A stretch of DNA of 64,000 bases from Nioella sp965215655 (lineage in GTDB: Bacteria; Pseudomonadota; Alphaproteobacteria; Rhodobacterales; Rhodobacteraceae), in contig NZ_OZ244111.1 of assembly GCF_965215655.1 (NCBI RefSeq), positions 806,001 through 870,000 of the forward strand, in the 5' to 3' direction. How positions within the stretch are numbered: the stretch's first letter is position 1; every line of letters starts with the position of its first letter. The notes beneath the pieces were generated by a model. It was not told where the DNA came from. It made no database searches and saw only the letters and a program-made list of their open reading frames with translations. Of this stretch, positions 42,925 to 51,394 are shown piece by piece. Both the position numbers and the translations under genes were made by a program.

Positions 42925-44369
42925 AGGAACAGGGCCCCCGCCGCCAGCGCCAGCATGGCCAGGAAGGTCGCCTGGCTGGTGCGGTCCGTTACCGCGAAGA
43001 CCATGGGGTCATCATCCATCTTGCCCCTGTGGGTGACGAACACCATGCGCGTGACCCAGAAGAGCAGCAACCCGCAGACCCCCCACAGATAGGTGGGAGA
43101 CAGGTAGTTTTCCCGGATGTCCGGCGTGTTGATATAAAGTGCCAGAACCAGCACCGACAGCAGGCCCGAGCTGGTGGCGATCTGGGTGATGATCGGCAGG
43201 TCCTCCAGCCCATAGCCCCGCCCTGCGGCTTTCTCCTGCCCGGTCGACTTCAAGTGCACAAGTTCAGCCTGCCGTTTGACGGCGGCGAGCGAGAAGAAGA
43301 AGAACATCGAGAAGGCCAGCAGCCACAGTGACAGCGGAATACCGGTGGCAACTCCGCCTGCCACGATGCGCAAGGTATAAAGCCCTGCCAGCACGCAGAT
43401 ATCGACGATCACCTTGCGCTTGAGCCAGAGCGAATAGCTCATCGTCATCAGGAAGTAGAAGGCAATCACACCCAGGAAGGTCGCACTCAGCGTCGCGGCG
43501 GTGCCAAGACCCAAGAGCAGTAATACGGGGAATAGCACCGTCCCGTGTGGCACCTGCAACCGGCCAGAGGCCATCGGGCGGCGGCATTTGCGGGCGTGCG
43601 CCCGGTCGGGGCCAAGGTCCAGCAGGTCGTTCAGCACATAGCCGGAAGAGGCCACCAACCCGAAAGCGACGAAGGCCAGCAGGCATTGCAGAAAGCTCGC
43701 CAGCCCGAGCGACTGGCTGGCCATGACCGGAATGAAGACAAGGACGTTCTTCAGCCACTGATGCAGGCGCATGGCCTTCAGGATCGGGATGATAAAGGGC
43801 TCGGGCGGGCTCAGATGGGTGACATCGACGTTCACCTCTGCCACCTTGGCGCGGAAGCCACCCGTCGCGCCCACTGTCACGGCAGCCTTGGCGCGCGACC
43901 AGACTTTCAGATCGGCATGGCTGTCGCCGACATAGATATATCCGCCGGGGCCGTAGTGGTTGTCCAGGAACTCGGCCTTGCGCTCGGCCTTCAGGTTGTT
44001 GCCGGGTTCGGTCCCGAAGACCTCGTCGAAGAGGCCCAGATGCGCGGCGATTTTATCGGCAAGGATCTGGTCCGATGCCGTCACCAGCGCGGTCTTGCCC
44101 CCCTCGGCCCGCCAGGCCTCGATATGGGCGATGACCTCGGCATTATAGGGCAGGCGGGCAATGTCGGGGCAGGCGGTTTCGGCAAGCGCGCGTTTCAGTT
44201 CCGGGATGCCTTGCGACAGGGCCTTGGCAGCAATGATCGGCGTGCGCCAGTTGCGCGCGGCACTGGCCCAGAAACATTCGAACAGCATGTCGGACCGCAA
44301 AAGGGTCCCGTCCAGATCGACGACCAGAACGCTGTCTTTGGTGCCGGAATCGCGCATCTTCCCGTTCAT
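42921..44369 (-). CDS. HAD phosphatase-UbiA prenyltransferase fusion, polyprenyl-phosphate phosphoribosyltransferase-like
   Basis: 482 aa. Residues about 10-200 are a HAD phosphatase (VVDLDGTLLRSD; VGDSHADLKVW), and residues about 200-482 a UbiA-type membrane domain with eight or nine helices. The UbiA motif NDLLDLGPDRAHARKCRRP resembles decaprenyl-phosphate 5-phosphoribosyltransferase. The fusion would join phosphoribose from PRPP to a polyprenyl phosphate and remove the 5-phosphate, the two steps before DprE1/DprE2. First gene of a four-gene operon in which every junction is a 4-base overlap. Confidence 0.88.
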   Translation of the reverse strand: MNGKMRDSGTKDSVLVVDLDGTLLRSDMLFECFWASAARNWRTPIIAAKALSQGIPELKRALAETACPDIARLPYNAEVIAHIEAWRAEGGKTALVTASDQILADKIAAHLGLFDEVFGTEPGNNLKAERKAEFLDNHYGPGGYIYVGDSHADLKVWSRAKAAVTVGATGGFRAKVAEVNVDVTHLSPPEPFIIPILKAMRLHQWLKNVLVFIPVMASQSLGLASFLQCLLAFVAFGLVASSGYVLNDLLDLGPDRAHARKCRRPMASGRLQVPHGTVLFPVLLLLGLGTAATLSATFLGVIAFYFLMTMSYSLWLKRKVIVDICVLAGLYTLRIVAGGVATGIPLSLWLLAFSMFFFFSLAAVKRQAELVHLKSTGQEKAAGRGYGLEDLPIITQIATSSGLLSVLVLALYINTPDIRENYLSPTYLWGVCGLLLFWVTRMVFVTHRGKMDDDPMVFAVTDRTSQATFLAMLALAAGALFL

Positions 44370-44439
44370 CTTCCCGGCTTGGGCCTGCCTTTAAGTCCCC
44401 GTGCCGTGCTGCTCTGCGTTTCGTTGAATTTTATAAGGC

Positions 44440-44455
44440 ATGCAAAAGCTTGCAT
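44440..44455. promoter_or_regulatory. Palindrome in the divergent promoter region
   Basis: ATGCAA-AAGC-TTGCAT is a perfect inverted repeat 71 bases upstream of the HAD-UbiA start and 128 bases upstream of the Sel1-type gene. It may be a regulator site for either gene. Confidence 0.45.
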
Positions 44456-44582
44456 AGGGTTAAGGCATTGGCCAGCCGTTTCTGTGGTTTTCTTTGGAAA
44501 GCTTGGGGTAAGACGGTCGACAGGAAGGGGGCGAATTGGCTAGGGTTTGAGCTGTATTTCAATCATAAACCGGTCCGCTGCC

Positions 44583-45662
44583 ATGAAAATTTCGCTTTTG
44601 TCTTCGCTGCCTGGGGTTGCCATGACCCTGGCTCTGTCTGTCAGCCCGCTGGCGCTTGCCGCTCAAACTGCGCCGGAAAATGCCGCCGCGCTTTGTGCCG
44701 AGACGGCTGGTGTGCCAAATGCCGGGGTGCCGGTCAGCCCTGAAGCACAGGACGTGCTGGAGGCCGCCCTGGCCGAAGCCACGCCTCATTGCGAGCAGGC
44801 ACTGTCCGAAGGCAGCGAGGATCCGGTCGTTTTGTTCCATATCGGCGCGATCCGGCAGGCCGATGGCGATCATGAAGAGGCGGTTGCAGCCTTTGAAGCC
44901 GCCGCCGCCGCCGGTCTTGCCGCCGCGAATACCAAGCTGGGGGACTATCATCTCTTTGGAATCGGTCCGTTGCGGCGCGATGCCGATACGGCGGCGGAAT
45001 ATTTCGCTGCTGCCGCCGAAGGGGGCGATCCGGCCGGGCAAATGACGCTCGGGCTGTTGCATCGGATCGGGGCAGGTGTGCCCCGCGATACGGGCCGTAT
45101 GGTGGAACTGATGCGCGCCGCGGCGGATGGCGGCTATCACTTCGCCCAGTACCGGATTGGCCAGACCTATCTGACCGGCGACGGCATTCCGGGTGGCGAG
45201 GATGAGTCGCTCGGCATCCCCAACCGGGACGAGGCAGCGCGTTACCTGTCCATGGCCGCCGAGCAGGGCAATATCGAGGCGGTGCTGGACCTGGCACGCA
45301 TCTACTCGGAACTCGATGGCCCCGGCACCGGCGACGCAGACCAGCAGTTCCGCTGGACCGAACGCGCGGTCGAGGCGGGGTTGCCCGATGCCATAGCGGC
45401 GCTTGGCTTCCTTTATGAGCGTGGGCGCGGGGTTGAGGCCGATCCGGAACAGGCGGCGGCGCTCTATGTGCAGGCGCTGGAAACCGGCGACGTGGATATT
45501 GACGACCTACGCGGGCGGATCGGCGGTTACACCCCGCCCTGGGATCGCGCCACCGCAATGGCCTTCCAGGTGATCCTGCGGGAGCGTGGGCTGTATCAGG
45601 GCGCGATTGACGGCCAGATCGGCCCGATGTCGCGGGCGGCAGCGGCAGCGTTGGACGATTAA
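44583..45662 (+). CDS. Exported Sel1-repeat protein
   Basis: 359 aa with a signal peptide (MKISLLSSLPGVAMTLALS, cleavage near ALAAQ). The body is built of Sel1/TPR-like helical repeats (AAANTKLGDYHLFGIGPLRRDADTA-type units at about 115-290), which bind partner proteins. The last 55 residues (AFQVILRERGLYQGAIDGQIG) resemble a peptidoglycan-binding PG_binding_1 motif, so the protein likely acts near the cell wall. No strong ribosome site is seen before the ATG. Confidence 0.83.
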   Translation: MKISLLSSLPGVAMTLALSVSPLALAAQTAPENAAALCAETAGVPNAGVPVSPEAQDVLEAALAEATPHCEQALSEGSEDPVVLFHIGAIRQADGDHEEAVAAFEAAAAAGLAAANTKLGDYHLFGIGPLRRDADTAAEYFAAAAEGGDPAGQMTLGLLHRIGAGVPRDTGRMVELMRAAADGGYHFAQYRIGQTYLTGDGIPGGEDESLGIPNRDEAARYLSMAAEQGNIEAVLDLARIYSELDGPGTGDADQQFRWTERAVEAGLPDAIAALGFLYERGRGVEADPEQAAALYVQALETGDVDIDDLRGRIGGYTPPWDRATAMAFQVILRERGLYQGAIDGQIGPMSRAAAAALDD

Positions 45663-45967
45663 CGGCTGATCTCGACGCTCTGGCGCAATTCGCCGCTGTC
45701 GCGGTCGAAAATCAGGATGCGGTCGTCATCGGTCACGACCGCATACCATCCCTCTCCCATGGTGATCGCACTGGCGCGCACGCCCTCGGGCAATATCACC
45801 TGATCGGGCAGGCTGACACCATCGCCACCCGGGAAACGGGTGACAAAGGTGATCACGACCGCTATCAGCCCGACAATCATCACCACCGTCAGGACCGTCA
45901 CGAGGATGCGCAGCACCCTCAGGTTCAGCGGGTCCTTGTCGTCTTCTGTCATCGGAGCGTCCTGCAT
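45659..45967 (-). CDS. Small membrane protein (DUF6476-like)
   Basis: 102 aa from the ATG at 45967, or 97 aa from the second Met at 45952. A cytoplasmic acidic N-terminus, one membrane helix (about residues 20-43) and a periplasmic tail with YAVVTDDDRILIFDRDSGEL, a beta-propeller-like strand pattern. Function unknown; such proteins are common in Rhodobacteraceae next to rluD. Its first start codon overlaps the rluD start on the opposite strand. Confidence 0.75.
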   Translation of the reverse strand: MQDAPMTEDDKDPLNLRVLRILVTVLTVVMIVGLIAVVITFVTRFPGGDGVSLPDQVILPEGVRASAITMGEGWYAVVTDDDRILIFDRDSGELRQSVEISR

Positions 45968-47000
45968 GTCCGGCCTTTCGTCCAAGATCGTCTCGGTCCG
46001 TATCGGCCCGGACCCTGCGCCGCGCCTTGATAAGGCACTGGCCCGCGATGTGCCAGAGGACGCGTCGCTGAGCCGGTCGCGGCTGGCGAAACTGATCGCG
46101 GACGGCATGGTGCGCGTGAACGGCACGGTGGTGACGGATGCCAAGGCGAAGCTGGTCGAGGATGATCTGGTCGAGATCACGGTCGAAGAGGCCGCCGATG
46201 TGGCGACGTTGCCAGAGGATATCCCGCTGGAGATCCTATATGAGGACGACGACCTGATCGTGGTGAACAAGCCCGTGGGTATGGTGGTCCACCCCGCCCC
46301 CGGCACGCCATCGGGTACTCTGGTCAATGCGCTGCTGCATCATTTCGGTGGCAATCTCTCTGGTGTGGGCGGCGAAAAACGCCCCGGCATCGTGCACCGG
46401 ATCGACAAGGATACGTCTGGCCTGCTGGTCGTGGCGAAATCCGACCGCGCCCATCACGGGCTGGCGGCGCAGTTCGAGAAACACACGGTCGACCGGCACT
46501 ATCTGGCGCTGTGCCATGGCGAACCCGATGCATCCGACCCCCGGTTGCGCGGAGTGCGGGGCACGAGTTTCGAGATGGGCGGGATCCTCAAGATCACCAC
46601 GCAGCTCGCGCGTCACAAGACCGACCGGCAGCGGCAGGCGGTGCTGTTTTCCGGCGGCCGCCACGCGGTCACGCGGGCGCGGGTGGAGGAAGGCTTCGGC
46701 GCAGTGGCCCTGATCAACTGCTGGCTGGAAACCGGCCGCACCCATCAGATCCGGGTGCATCTCGCCCATGCGGGCCACGCGCTCATTGGCGACCAGACCT
46801 ATGGCGGGCGGCGCAAGGTGGCCCCGAAGGTGATGGGCGAGGCGCTGGCGGCGGAGCTCAACAACTTTCCCCGGCAGGCGCTGCACGCCGCAACGCTTGG
46901 TTTTGTCCACCCGGTCAGCGGCGAGCATCTGAGCTTCGAGGCGCCTCTGCCCGAGGATATGGCGACGCTTCTTGAAAAACTTCGCGAAACTGCCCGCTAA
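45966..47000 (+). CDS. rluD: RluA family 23S rRNA pseudouridine synthase (RluD-like)
   Basis: 344 aa. N-terminal S4 RNA-binding domain (about residues 20-75, SRSRLAKLIADGMVRVNG), then the catalytic domain with the nucleophilic Asp in HRIDKDTSG and the ETGRTHQIRVHL motif. Length and S4 domain fit RluD, which modifies helix 69 of 23S rRNA. GGAG lies before the ATG at 45966. The start codon is shared, on opposite strands, with the small membrane protein gene. Confidence 0.9.
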   Translation: MSGLSSKIVSVRIGPDPAPRLDKALARDVPEDASLSRSRLAKLIADGMVRVNGTVVTDAKAKLVEDDLVEITVEEAADVATLPEDIPLEILYEDDDLIVVNKPVGMVVHPAPGTPSGTLVNALLHHFGGNLSGVGGEKRPGIVHRIDKDTSGLLVVAKSDRAHHGLAAQFEKHTVDRHYLALCHGEPDASDPRLRGVRGTSFEMGGILKITTQLARHKTDRQRQAVLFSGGRHAVTRARVEEGFGAVALINCWLETGRTHQIRVHLAHAGHALIGDQTYGGRRKVAPKVMGEALAAELNNFPRQALHAATLGFVHPVSGEHLSFEAPLPEDMATLLEKLRETAR

Positions 47001-47092
47001 ACTGTGCGCAAATGCACGTGAAAACCCTGTAACATGCGTTGCGGTGCGTGAGCCTCACGGGGTAATGTCGTCAGGAATTCGTGGACAGGCCT

Positions 47093-47121
47093 CTTGAATG
47101 GCTTTGTTTACGTTCCCATCT
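47093..47121 (+). promoter_or_regulatory. Possible sigma-32 (heat-shock) promoter of rpoH
   Basis: CTTGAA, a 16-base spacer and CCCATCT resemble the sigma-32 consensus (CTTGAAA, spacer, CCCCATNT). It lies 56 bases before the rpoH start codon. If used, RpoH would activate its own gene. Confidence 0.45.
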
Positions 47122-47177
47122 TGAATTTAAGTTAATCAGATTTACATCTGAGGATGTCGAACAGGAGATCCGAAAAC

Positions 47178-48074
47178 ATGAGCAGTTATGCAAATCTCCC
47201 GGCGCCGTCGCCGGAACAGGGCCTGAACCGCTACCTGCAGGAAATCCGCAAGTTTCCGATGCTGGAGCCGGAGCAGGAATATATGCTCGCCAAACGGTGG
47301 GTGGACCACGAAGACACCGAGGCCGCCCATCAGATGGTGACGTCGCACCTGCGTCTGGCCGCCAAGATCGCCATGGGCTATCGCGGCTATGGTCTGCCGC
47401 AGGCCGAGGTGATTTCCGAGGCCAATGTGGGTCTGATGCAGGCGGTGAAGCGGTTCGACCCCGAAAAGGGCTTCCGTCTGGCAACCTACGCGATGTGGTG
47501 GATCCGCGCCTCGATCCAGGAATATATCCTGCGGTCCTGGTCTCTGGTGAAGCTTGGCACGACAAGCGCGCAGAAGAAGCTGTTCTTCAACCTGCGCAAG
47601 GCCAAGGCCCGCATCGGCGCGCTGGAAGACGGTGACCTGCGGCCCGAACATGTTGAGCGGATCGCCCATGATCTGGGCGTGACCGAAACCGAGGTGGTTT
47701 CCATGAACCGGCGACTGTCCGGCGGCGATGCCTCGCTCAATGCTATGATCGGCACCGAGGGCGACAGCGCGACCCAGTGGCAGGACTGGCTGGAGGACGA
47801 GGATGCCGACCAGGCCGGTGACTATGCCGAGCGGGATGAGATGCAGCACCGCCTCGCCCTGATGGAAGAGGCGATGGAGGTCCTGAACGAGCGTGAGCGG
47901 GATATCCTGACGCAACGTCGCCTGCAGGATCAACCGGTGACGCTGGAAGATCTGTCGAGTGTCTACGATGTCAGCCGCGAACGTATCCGCCAGATCGAGG
48001 TACGCGCCTTTGAAAAGCTGCAAAAACGGATGCGCGACTTGGCGCGGGAACAGGGTGTTCTTGAAACGGCCTGA
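47178..48074 (+). CDS. rpoH: RNA polymerase sigma-32 factor RpoH
   Basis: 298 aa. Heat-shock sigma factor. Region 2 (PEKGFRLATYAMWWIRASIQ), the RpoH box QKKLFFNLRKAK that defines the family and is used for FtsH/DnaK control, and region 4 (LEDLSSVYDVSRERIRQIEV) are all present. Start at 47178 with ACAGGAG upstream. Alphaproteobacteria often have two rpoH genes; this may be either. Confidence 0.96.
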   Translation: MSSYANLPAPSPEQGLNRYLQEIRKFPMLEPEQEYMLAKRWVDHEDTEAAHQMVTSHLRLAAKIAMGYRGYGLPQAEVISEANVGLMQAVKRFDPEKGFRLATYAMWWIRASIQEYILRSWSLVKLGTTSAQKKLFFNLRKAKARIGALEDGDLRPEHVERIAHDLGVTETEVVSMNRRLSGGDASLNAMIGTEGDSATQWQDWLEDEDADQAGDYAERDEMQHRLALMEEAMEVLNERERDILTQRRLQDQPVTLEDLSSVYDVSRERIRQIEVRAFEKLQKRMRDLAREQGVLETA

Positions 48075-48098
48075 GGAAAACTCCAGTCAATCAGTGAC

Positions 48099-48125
48099 GG
48101 CCCGCCTTTTCGGCGGGCCTTTTTT
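48099..48125 (+). terminator. Rho-independent terminator after rpoH
   Basis: GGCCCGCC and GGCGGGCC form an 8-base-pair stem with a five-base loop, followed by six T residues, 25 bases after the rpoH stop. Confidence 0.92.
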
Positions 48126-48160
48126 GTGGTCTTGTTCGCGCTAACAGGGAGATGACCGAT

Positions 48161-49129
48161 ATGACTGATCCGATCCGTTGGGGCGTGCTTGGCGCCGCGA
48201 ATTTCGCCCGGACCACAATGGCACCGGCCATCCATGATGCCGAAAACGCGGTTTTCGCTGCGCTGGCCAGTTCCAGCCCGGAAAAAGCGGCTGGATTTGC
48301 CGCGTTGGCCCCTGGGCTGCACATTCATGACAGCTATGACGCGTTGCTTGCGGATCCTGACATCGACGCGGTCTATATCCCGCTGCCCAATGCCCTGCAT
48401 GTGGACTGGACGGAAAAGGCCGCCCGCGCGGGAAAGCATGTGCTGACGGAAAAGCCCATTGCGATGAAGCTGGACGAAATCGACCGGCTGATCGCGCTGC
48501 GCGATGAAACCGGGATCTTGATCGCCGAGGCCTATATGATCCCCCATCACCCGCAATGGCAGATGGTGCGCGATCTGGTGCAGGGCGGGGAGATCGGCGA
48601 ATTGCTGCATATCGACGGGTATTTCACCTTCCGCCTGACCGATACCGGCAATATCCGCATGCGGCCCGAAACCGGTGGCGGCGTGACCCGCGATATCGGG
48701 GTCTATACGCTCGGGTCGGCCCGGTTGGTCACGGGACAGGAGCCCGAAAACGTGCAATCCCGTTTCGGCTGGCAGAACGGCGTCGATGTGTCGGCCCGGA
48801 TCTGGGCCAATTTCGGCGGTGCGACCTGTTCCATCTACATGAGCATGGAAGCCCCCAATCGGCAGGTGGTCACCTATCACGGCACCGGCGGCTTCATAGA
48901 GCTTGTGGCCCCGTTCAATCCCGTCGTGCATCGGGAAGCGTCGGTCCGCATCGTGCGTGCGGATGGAGAGGAACGCCTGCACCGTTTCCCGTCCGCCCGG
49001 CAATATGTGAATCAGGTGGAAGCTTTCGGGCGCACGATCCGCGAGGGGGCCGATTACCCGGTGCCGCTGGAGTTTTCCCGGGGCACACAAGCCGCGCTGG
49101 AGGCCGCCTTCGCAGGTGAGATGGCGTAG
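48161..49129 (+). CDS. Gfo/Idh/MocA family NAD(P)-dependent oxidoreductase
   Basis: 322 aa from the ATG at 48161, which has AGGGAG at proper distance; an ATG three codons earlier lies next to that site and is less likely. Rossmann motif WGVLGAANFARTTM, the catalytic-region EKP in VLTEKPIAM and the C-terminal alpha/beta domain with GGGVTRDIGVYTLG. The family oxidises sugars, polyols or glycosides; the substrate here is unknown. Confidence 0.9.
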   Translation: MTDPIRWGVLGAANFARTTMAPAIHDAENAVFAALASSSPEKAAGFAALAPGLHIHDSYDALLADPDIDAVYIPLPNALHVDWTEKAARAGKHVLTEKPIAMKLDEIDRLIALRDETGILIAEAYMIPHHPQWQMVRDLVQGGEIGELLHIDGYFTFRLTDTGNIRMRPETGGGVTRDIGVYTLGSARLVTGQEPENVQSRFGWQNGVDVSARIWANFGGATCSIYMSMEAPNRQVVTYHGTGGFIELVAPFNPVVHREASVRIVRADGEERLHRFPSARQYVNQVEAFGRTIREGADYPVPLEFSRGTQAALEAAFAGEMA

Positions 49130-49218
49130 GATCTCAGCCTCAGCCATGGTTGTTTTGGACTCAAACGAAAATTCCCCCTAGTCTCTTGGTGAATTCAGAC
49201 CGATTGGGGGAGTTCGTT

Positions 49219-50922
49219 TTGTCTGAACCGATTAAATCCATAACCATTGTCGGCGGCGGTACAGCGGGTTGGATGGCCGCGCTGATCCTGCAAAGCAACT
49301 TCGGCGACCTGACCCGACCCGACGCGAAGATGAGGATCACCCTGATCGAGTCGCCCAATGTCCCGACCGTGGGCGTGGGCGAAGCGACCGTCCCCAACAT
49401 GCTGCGCACCCTGCGCATGGCGGGCATTTCCGAACAAGATTTCTTCAAGACCTGCAATGCCTCGTTCAAACTTGGGGTATTGTTTGCCAACTGGAACGTG
49501 GATCGGAACGGCAAGCAGATCGACTACGTCAATCCCTTTGCCCATCCGCAGGTGATCGCGGGGGTCGATCTGGCGGATTACTACCTGCAATACGGGGCAG
49601 GGAAGCGCGATTTCATCCAGTGTTTCTCGCCTGCGGTCGCCTTGGGTGAGGCGTTCAAGGGGCCGCGTCCCCTGGGTGAAAAGGCGTATGCCATGCCCGT
49701 CGGTCACGCCTATCACCTCGATGCCGGGCGCTTCGCCAACATGATCCGCGACATCTGCAAGTCCCGGGGTGTGCAGCATATCGAGGAAGATGTGGTGCAT
49801 GTGGAGCAGGACGAAAACGGCTATGTCAGCGCGCTGCAACTGGCCGAGACCGGGCGGCACGAGACCGAGCTTGTCATCGACTGCACCGGCTTCAAGGGGC
49901 TGATCATCAACGAGGTGATGAAAGAGCCCTTCATTTCCTATTCCAACTTCCTCGCCAATGACCGGGCGATGGCGGTGCAGATCCCGCATTCCGACCCGAC
50001 GAAGATCCCGTCGCTGACCCGCAGCTATGCGCTTGGGGCCGGGTGGGTCTGGCGGGTGCCGCTCTATAACCGGATCGGGACGGGCTATGTCTATTCCTCG
50101 GCGCATCGCACGGATGAAGAAGCGCGGGACGAGTTCATCGCGCATCTGGGCGACACCTGGAACGGGGTGGAGCCACGCGTCATTCCGATGCGGGTCGGGC
50201 GCAACCGCAATGCCTGGGTCAAGAACGTTGTCGCCGTGGGTCTGTCGGGCGGCTTCATCGAGCCGCTTGAATCGACCGCCATCCACATGATCGACATGTC
50301 GATCCGCTGGCTGGCGAGCTACTTCCCCGACAAGAGCTACCCGGAGCCCCTGCGGGATCGCTACAACAAGCTGACCAGCAAGCTCTATGACGAGGTGCGG
50401 GATTTCATCTGCCTGCACTACGCGCTCGGCAACCGGACCGACAGCCAGTACTGGATCGACGCGCGCGAAGAGCTGGAGGTGCCCGACCGGCTGGCCGAGA
50501 ACCTGGAGCTGTGGCGTTACGCCGTGCCGGGACCGCTCGACCTGGAAACCGAGGTTCTGTTCAGCTACGCGACCTATCAGGCGGTTCTGCTCGGCAAGCA
50601 GGTCTACAACACCGATTACCCGGCGCCATCGTTCCGCAGGAATGGAAACCTGCCGGCTAATTTGTGGCAGGGCTATCTGCAAAAGGCCGAGGCGACCTTC
50701 GGGCAGGTCGTGACCAAGATGGCAGACCATCACACGCTGATCCGGGAATTGCGTGGCGAGCTGCCCAAGCCGAAACCCGCCCCGCAGTTTGCGCTGAACC
50801 AGCCGACCGTCGGCCTGCCCGGTGCGCCGCCGCCGCGAGTGCCGATTGGCAACCCAAAGCCGGCACCCGCCCCGGCCCGGGCCGCGAACGACGACGAGGA
50901 TGGATCGGTCAGCCTGCTCTAG
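49219..50922 (+). CDS. Tryptophan halogenase family flavoprotein (orphan)
   Basis: 567 aa from a TTG at 49219 with GGGGAG eight bases upstream; no nearer ATG keeps the FAD motif. The N-terminal IVGGGTAGWMAALIL binds FAD; GVGEATVPN, CNASFKLG (with the halogenase lysine), GWVWRVP (W-x-W-x-I/V-P) and EPLESTAIHMI match flavin-dependent tryptophan halogenases. The last 55 residues are a proline-rich, disordered tail ending in acidic residues, not usual in the family. No flavin reductase or biosynthetic partner is beside it, so substrate and even halogenation are uncertain. Confidence 0.85.
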   Translation: MSEPIKSITIVGGGTAGWMAALILQSNFGDLTRPDAKMRITLIESPNVPTVGVGEATVPNMLRTLRMAGISEQDFFKTCNASFKLGVLFANWNVDRNGKQIDYVNPFAHPQVIAGVDLADYYLQYGAGKRDFIQCFSPAVALGEAFKGPRPLGEKAYAMPVGHAYHLDAGRFANMIRDICKSRGVQHIEEDVVHVEQDENGYVSALQLAETGRHETELVIDCTGFKGLIINEVMKEPFISYSNFLANDRAMAVQIPHSDPTKIPSLTRSYALGAGWVWRVPLYNRIGTGYVYSSAHRTDEEARDEFIAHLGDTWNGVEPRVIPMRVGRNRNAWVKNVVAVGLSGGFIEPLESTAIHMIDMSIRWLASYFPDKSYPEPLRDRYNKLTSKLYDEVRDFICLHYALGNRTDSQYWIDAREELEVPDRLAENLELWRYAVPGPLDLETEVLFSYATYQAVLLGKQVYNTDYPAPSFRRNGNLPANLWQGYLQKAEATFGQVVTKMADHHTLIRELRGELPKPKPAPQFALNQPTVGLPGAPPPRVPIGNPKPAPAPARAANDDEDGSVSLL

Positions 50923-50981
50923 CGGCACATAGGCGGTCTCTGATATCCTCTGCCTGCCTCAGTCAGGAATGGACCAAGGAC

Positions 50982-51251
50982 ATGGCCGGAGGATGGGCGC
51001 GCGACGGCGCGGTGTCGGAACAGATCGAAGCCTCGATCGAGGACGAGTTGAAGCGCATGCAGGCCCGCGCGCAGCCGCAGGGCGAAAGCCTGACTCATTG
51101 TGCGGAATGCGAAGAGGACATCCCGGAGAAGCGTCGCATGGCCATTCCGGGCGTCAAGCTCTGCATCGACTGTCAGCAGGAGCGGGACGGGGCCCATAGG
51201 GCGCGCGGCGGGATCAACCGGCGGGGATCGAAAAACAGCCAGTTGAAATAG
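50982..51251 (+). CDS. DksA/TraR family C4-type zinc-finger protein
   Basis: 89 aa, YbiI-like short member. The zinc site is CAECEEDIPEKRRMAIPGVK followed by LCIDCQ (four cysteines). An N-terminal helical segment of about 40 residues is much shorter than the DksA coiled coil, so it may not reach the RNA polymerase active site as DksA does. AAGGAC precedes the ATG. It follows the halogenase gene by 59 bases. Confidence 0.88.
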   Translation: MAGGWARDGAVSEQIEASIEDELKRMQARAQPQGESLTHCAECEEDIPEKRRMAIPGVKLCIDCQQERDGAHRARGGINRRGSKNSQLK

Positions 51252-51258
51252 GCGGTGG

Positions 51259-51300
51259 AAGGATCTTTGAAGATCCTTGAAAAATTCTTGCAAGAGTTTT
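51259..51300 (+). terminator. Two successive palindromes after the zinc-finger gene
   Basis: AAGGATCT-TTGA-AGATCCTT at 51259-51278 is perfect; AAAATTCTTG/CAAGAGTTTT at 51281-51300 has one mismatch and ends in four T. Together they probably terminate the rightward transcript. Confidence 0.5.
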
Positions 51301-51394
51301 CCCGCCGCCCGGCCTACCCGTTTGCGATCGGTTTAGACGGGCGCGACAGCTGCACGGACAGGGGCTGGCTCGGTCTCGAATGAGTGGGGCATTC

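Noticed and set aside
49195..50928. 577-codon leftward open frame opposite the halogenase
   Set aside because: Shadow of a gene with clear FAD and halogenase motifs.
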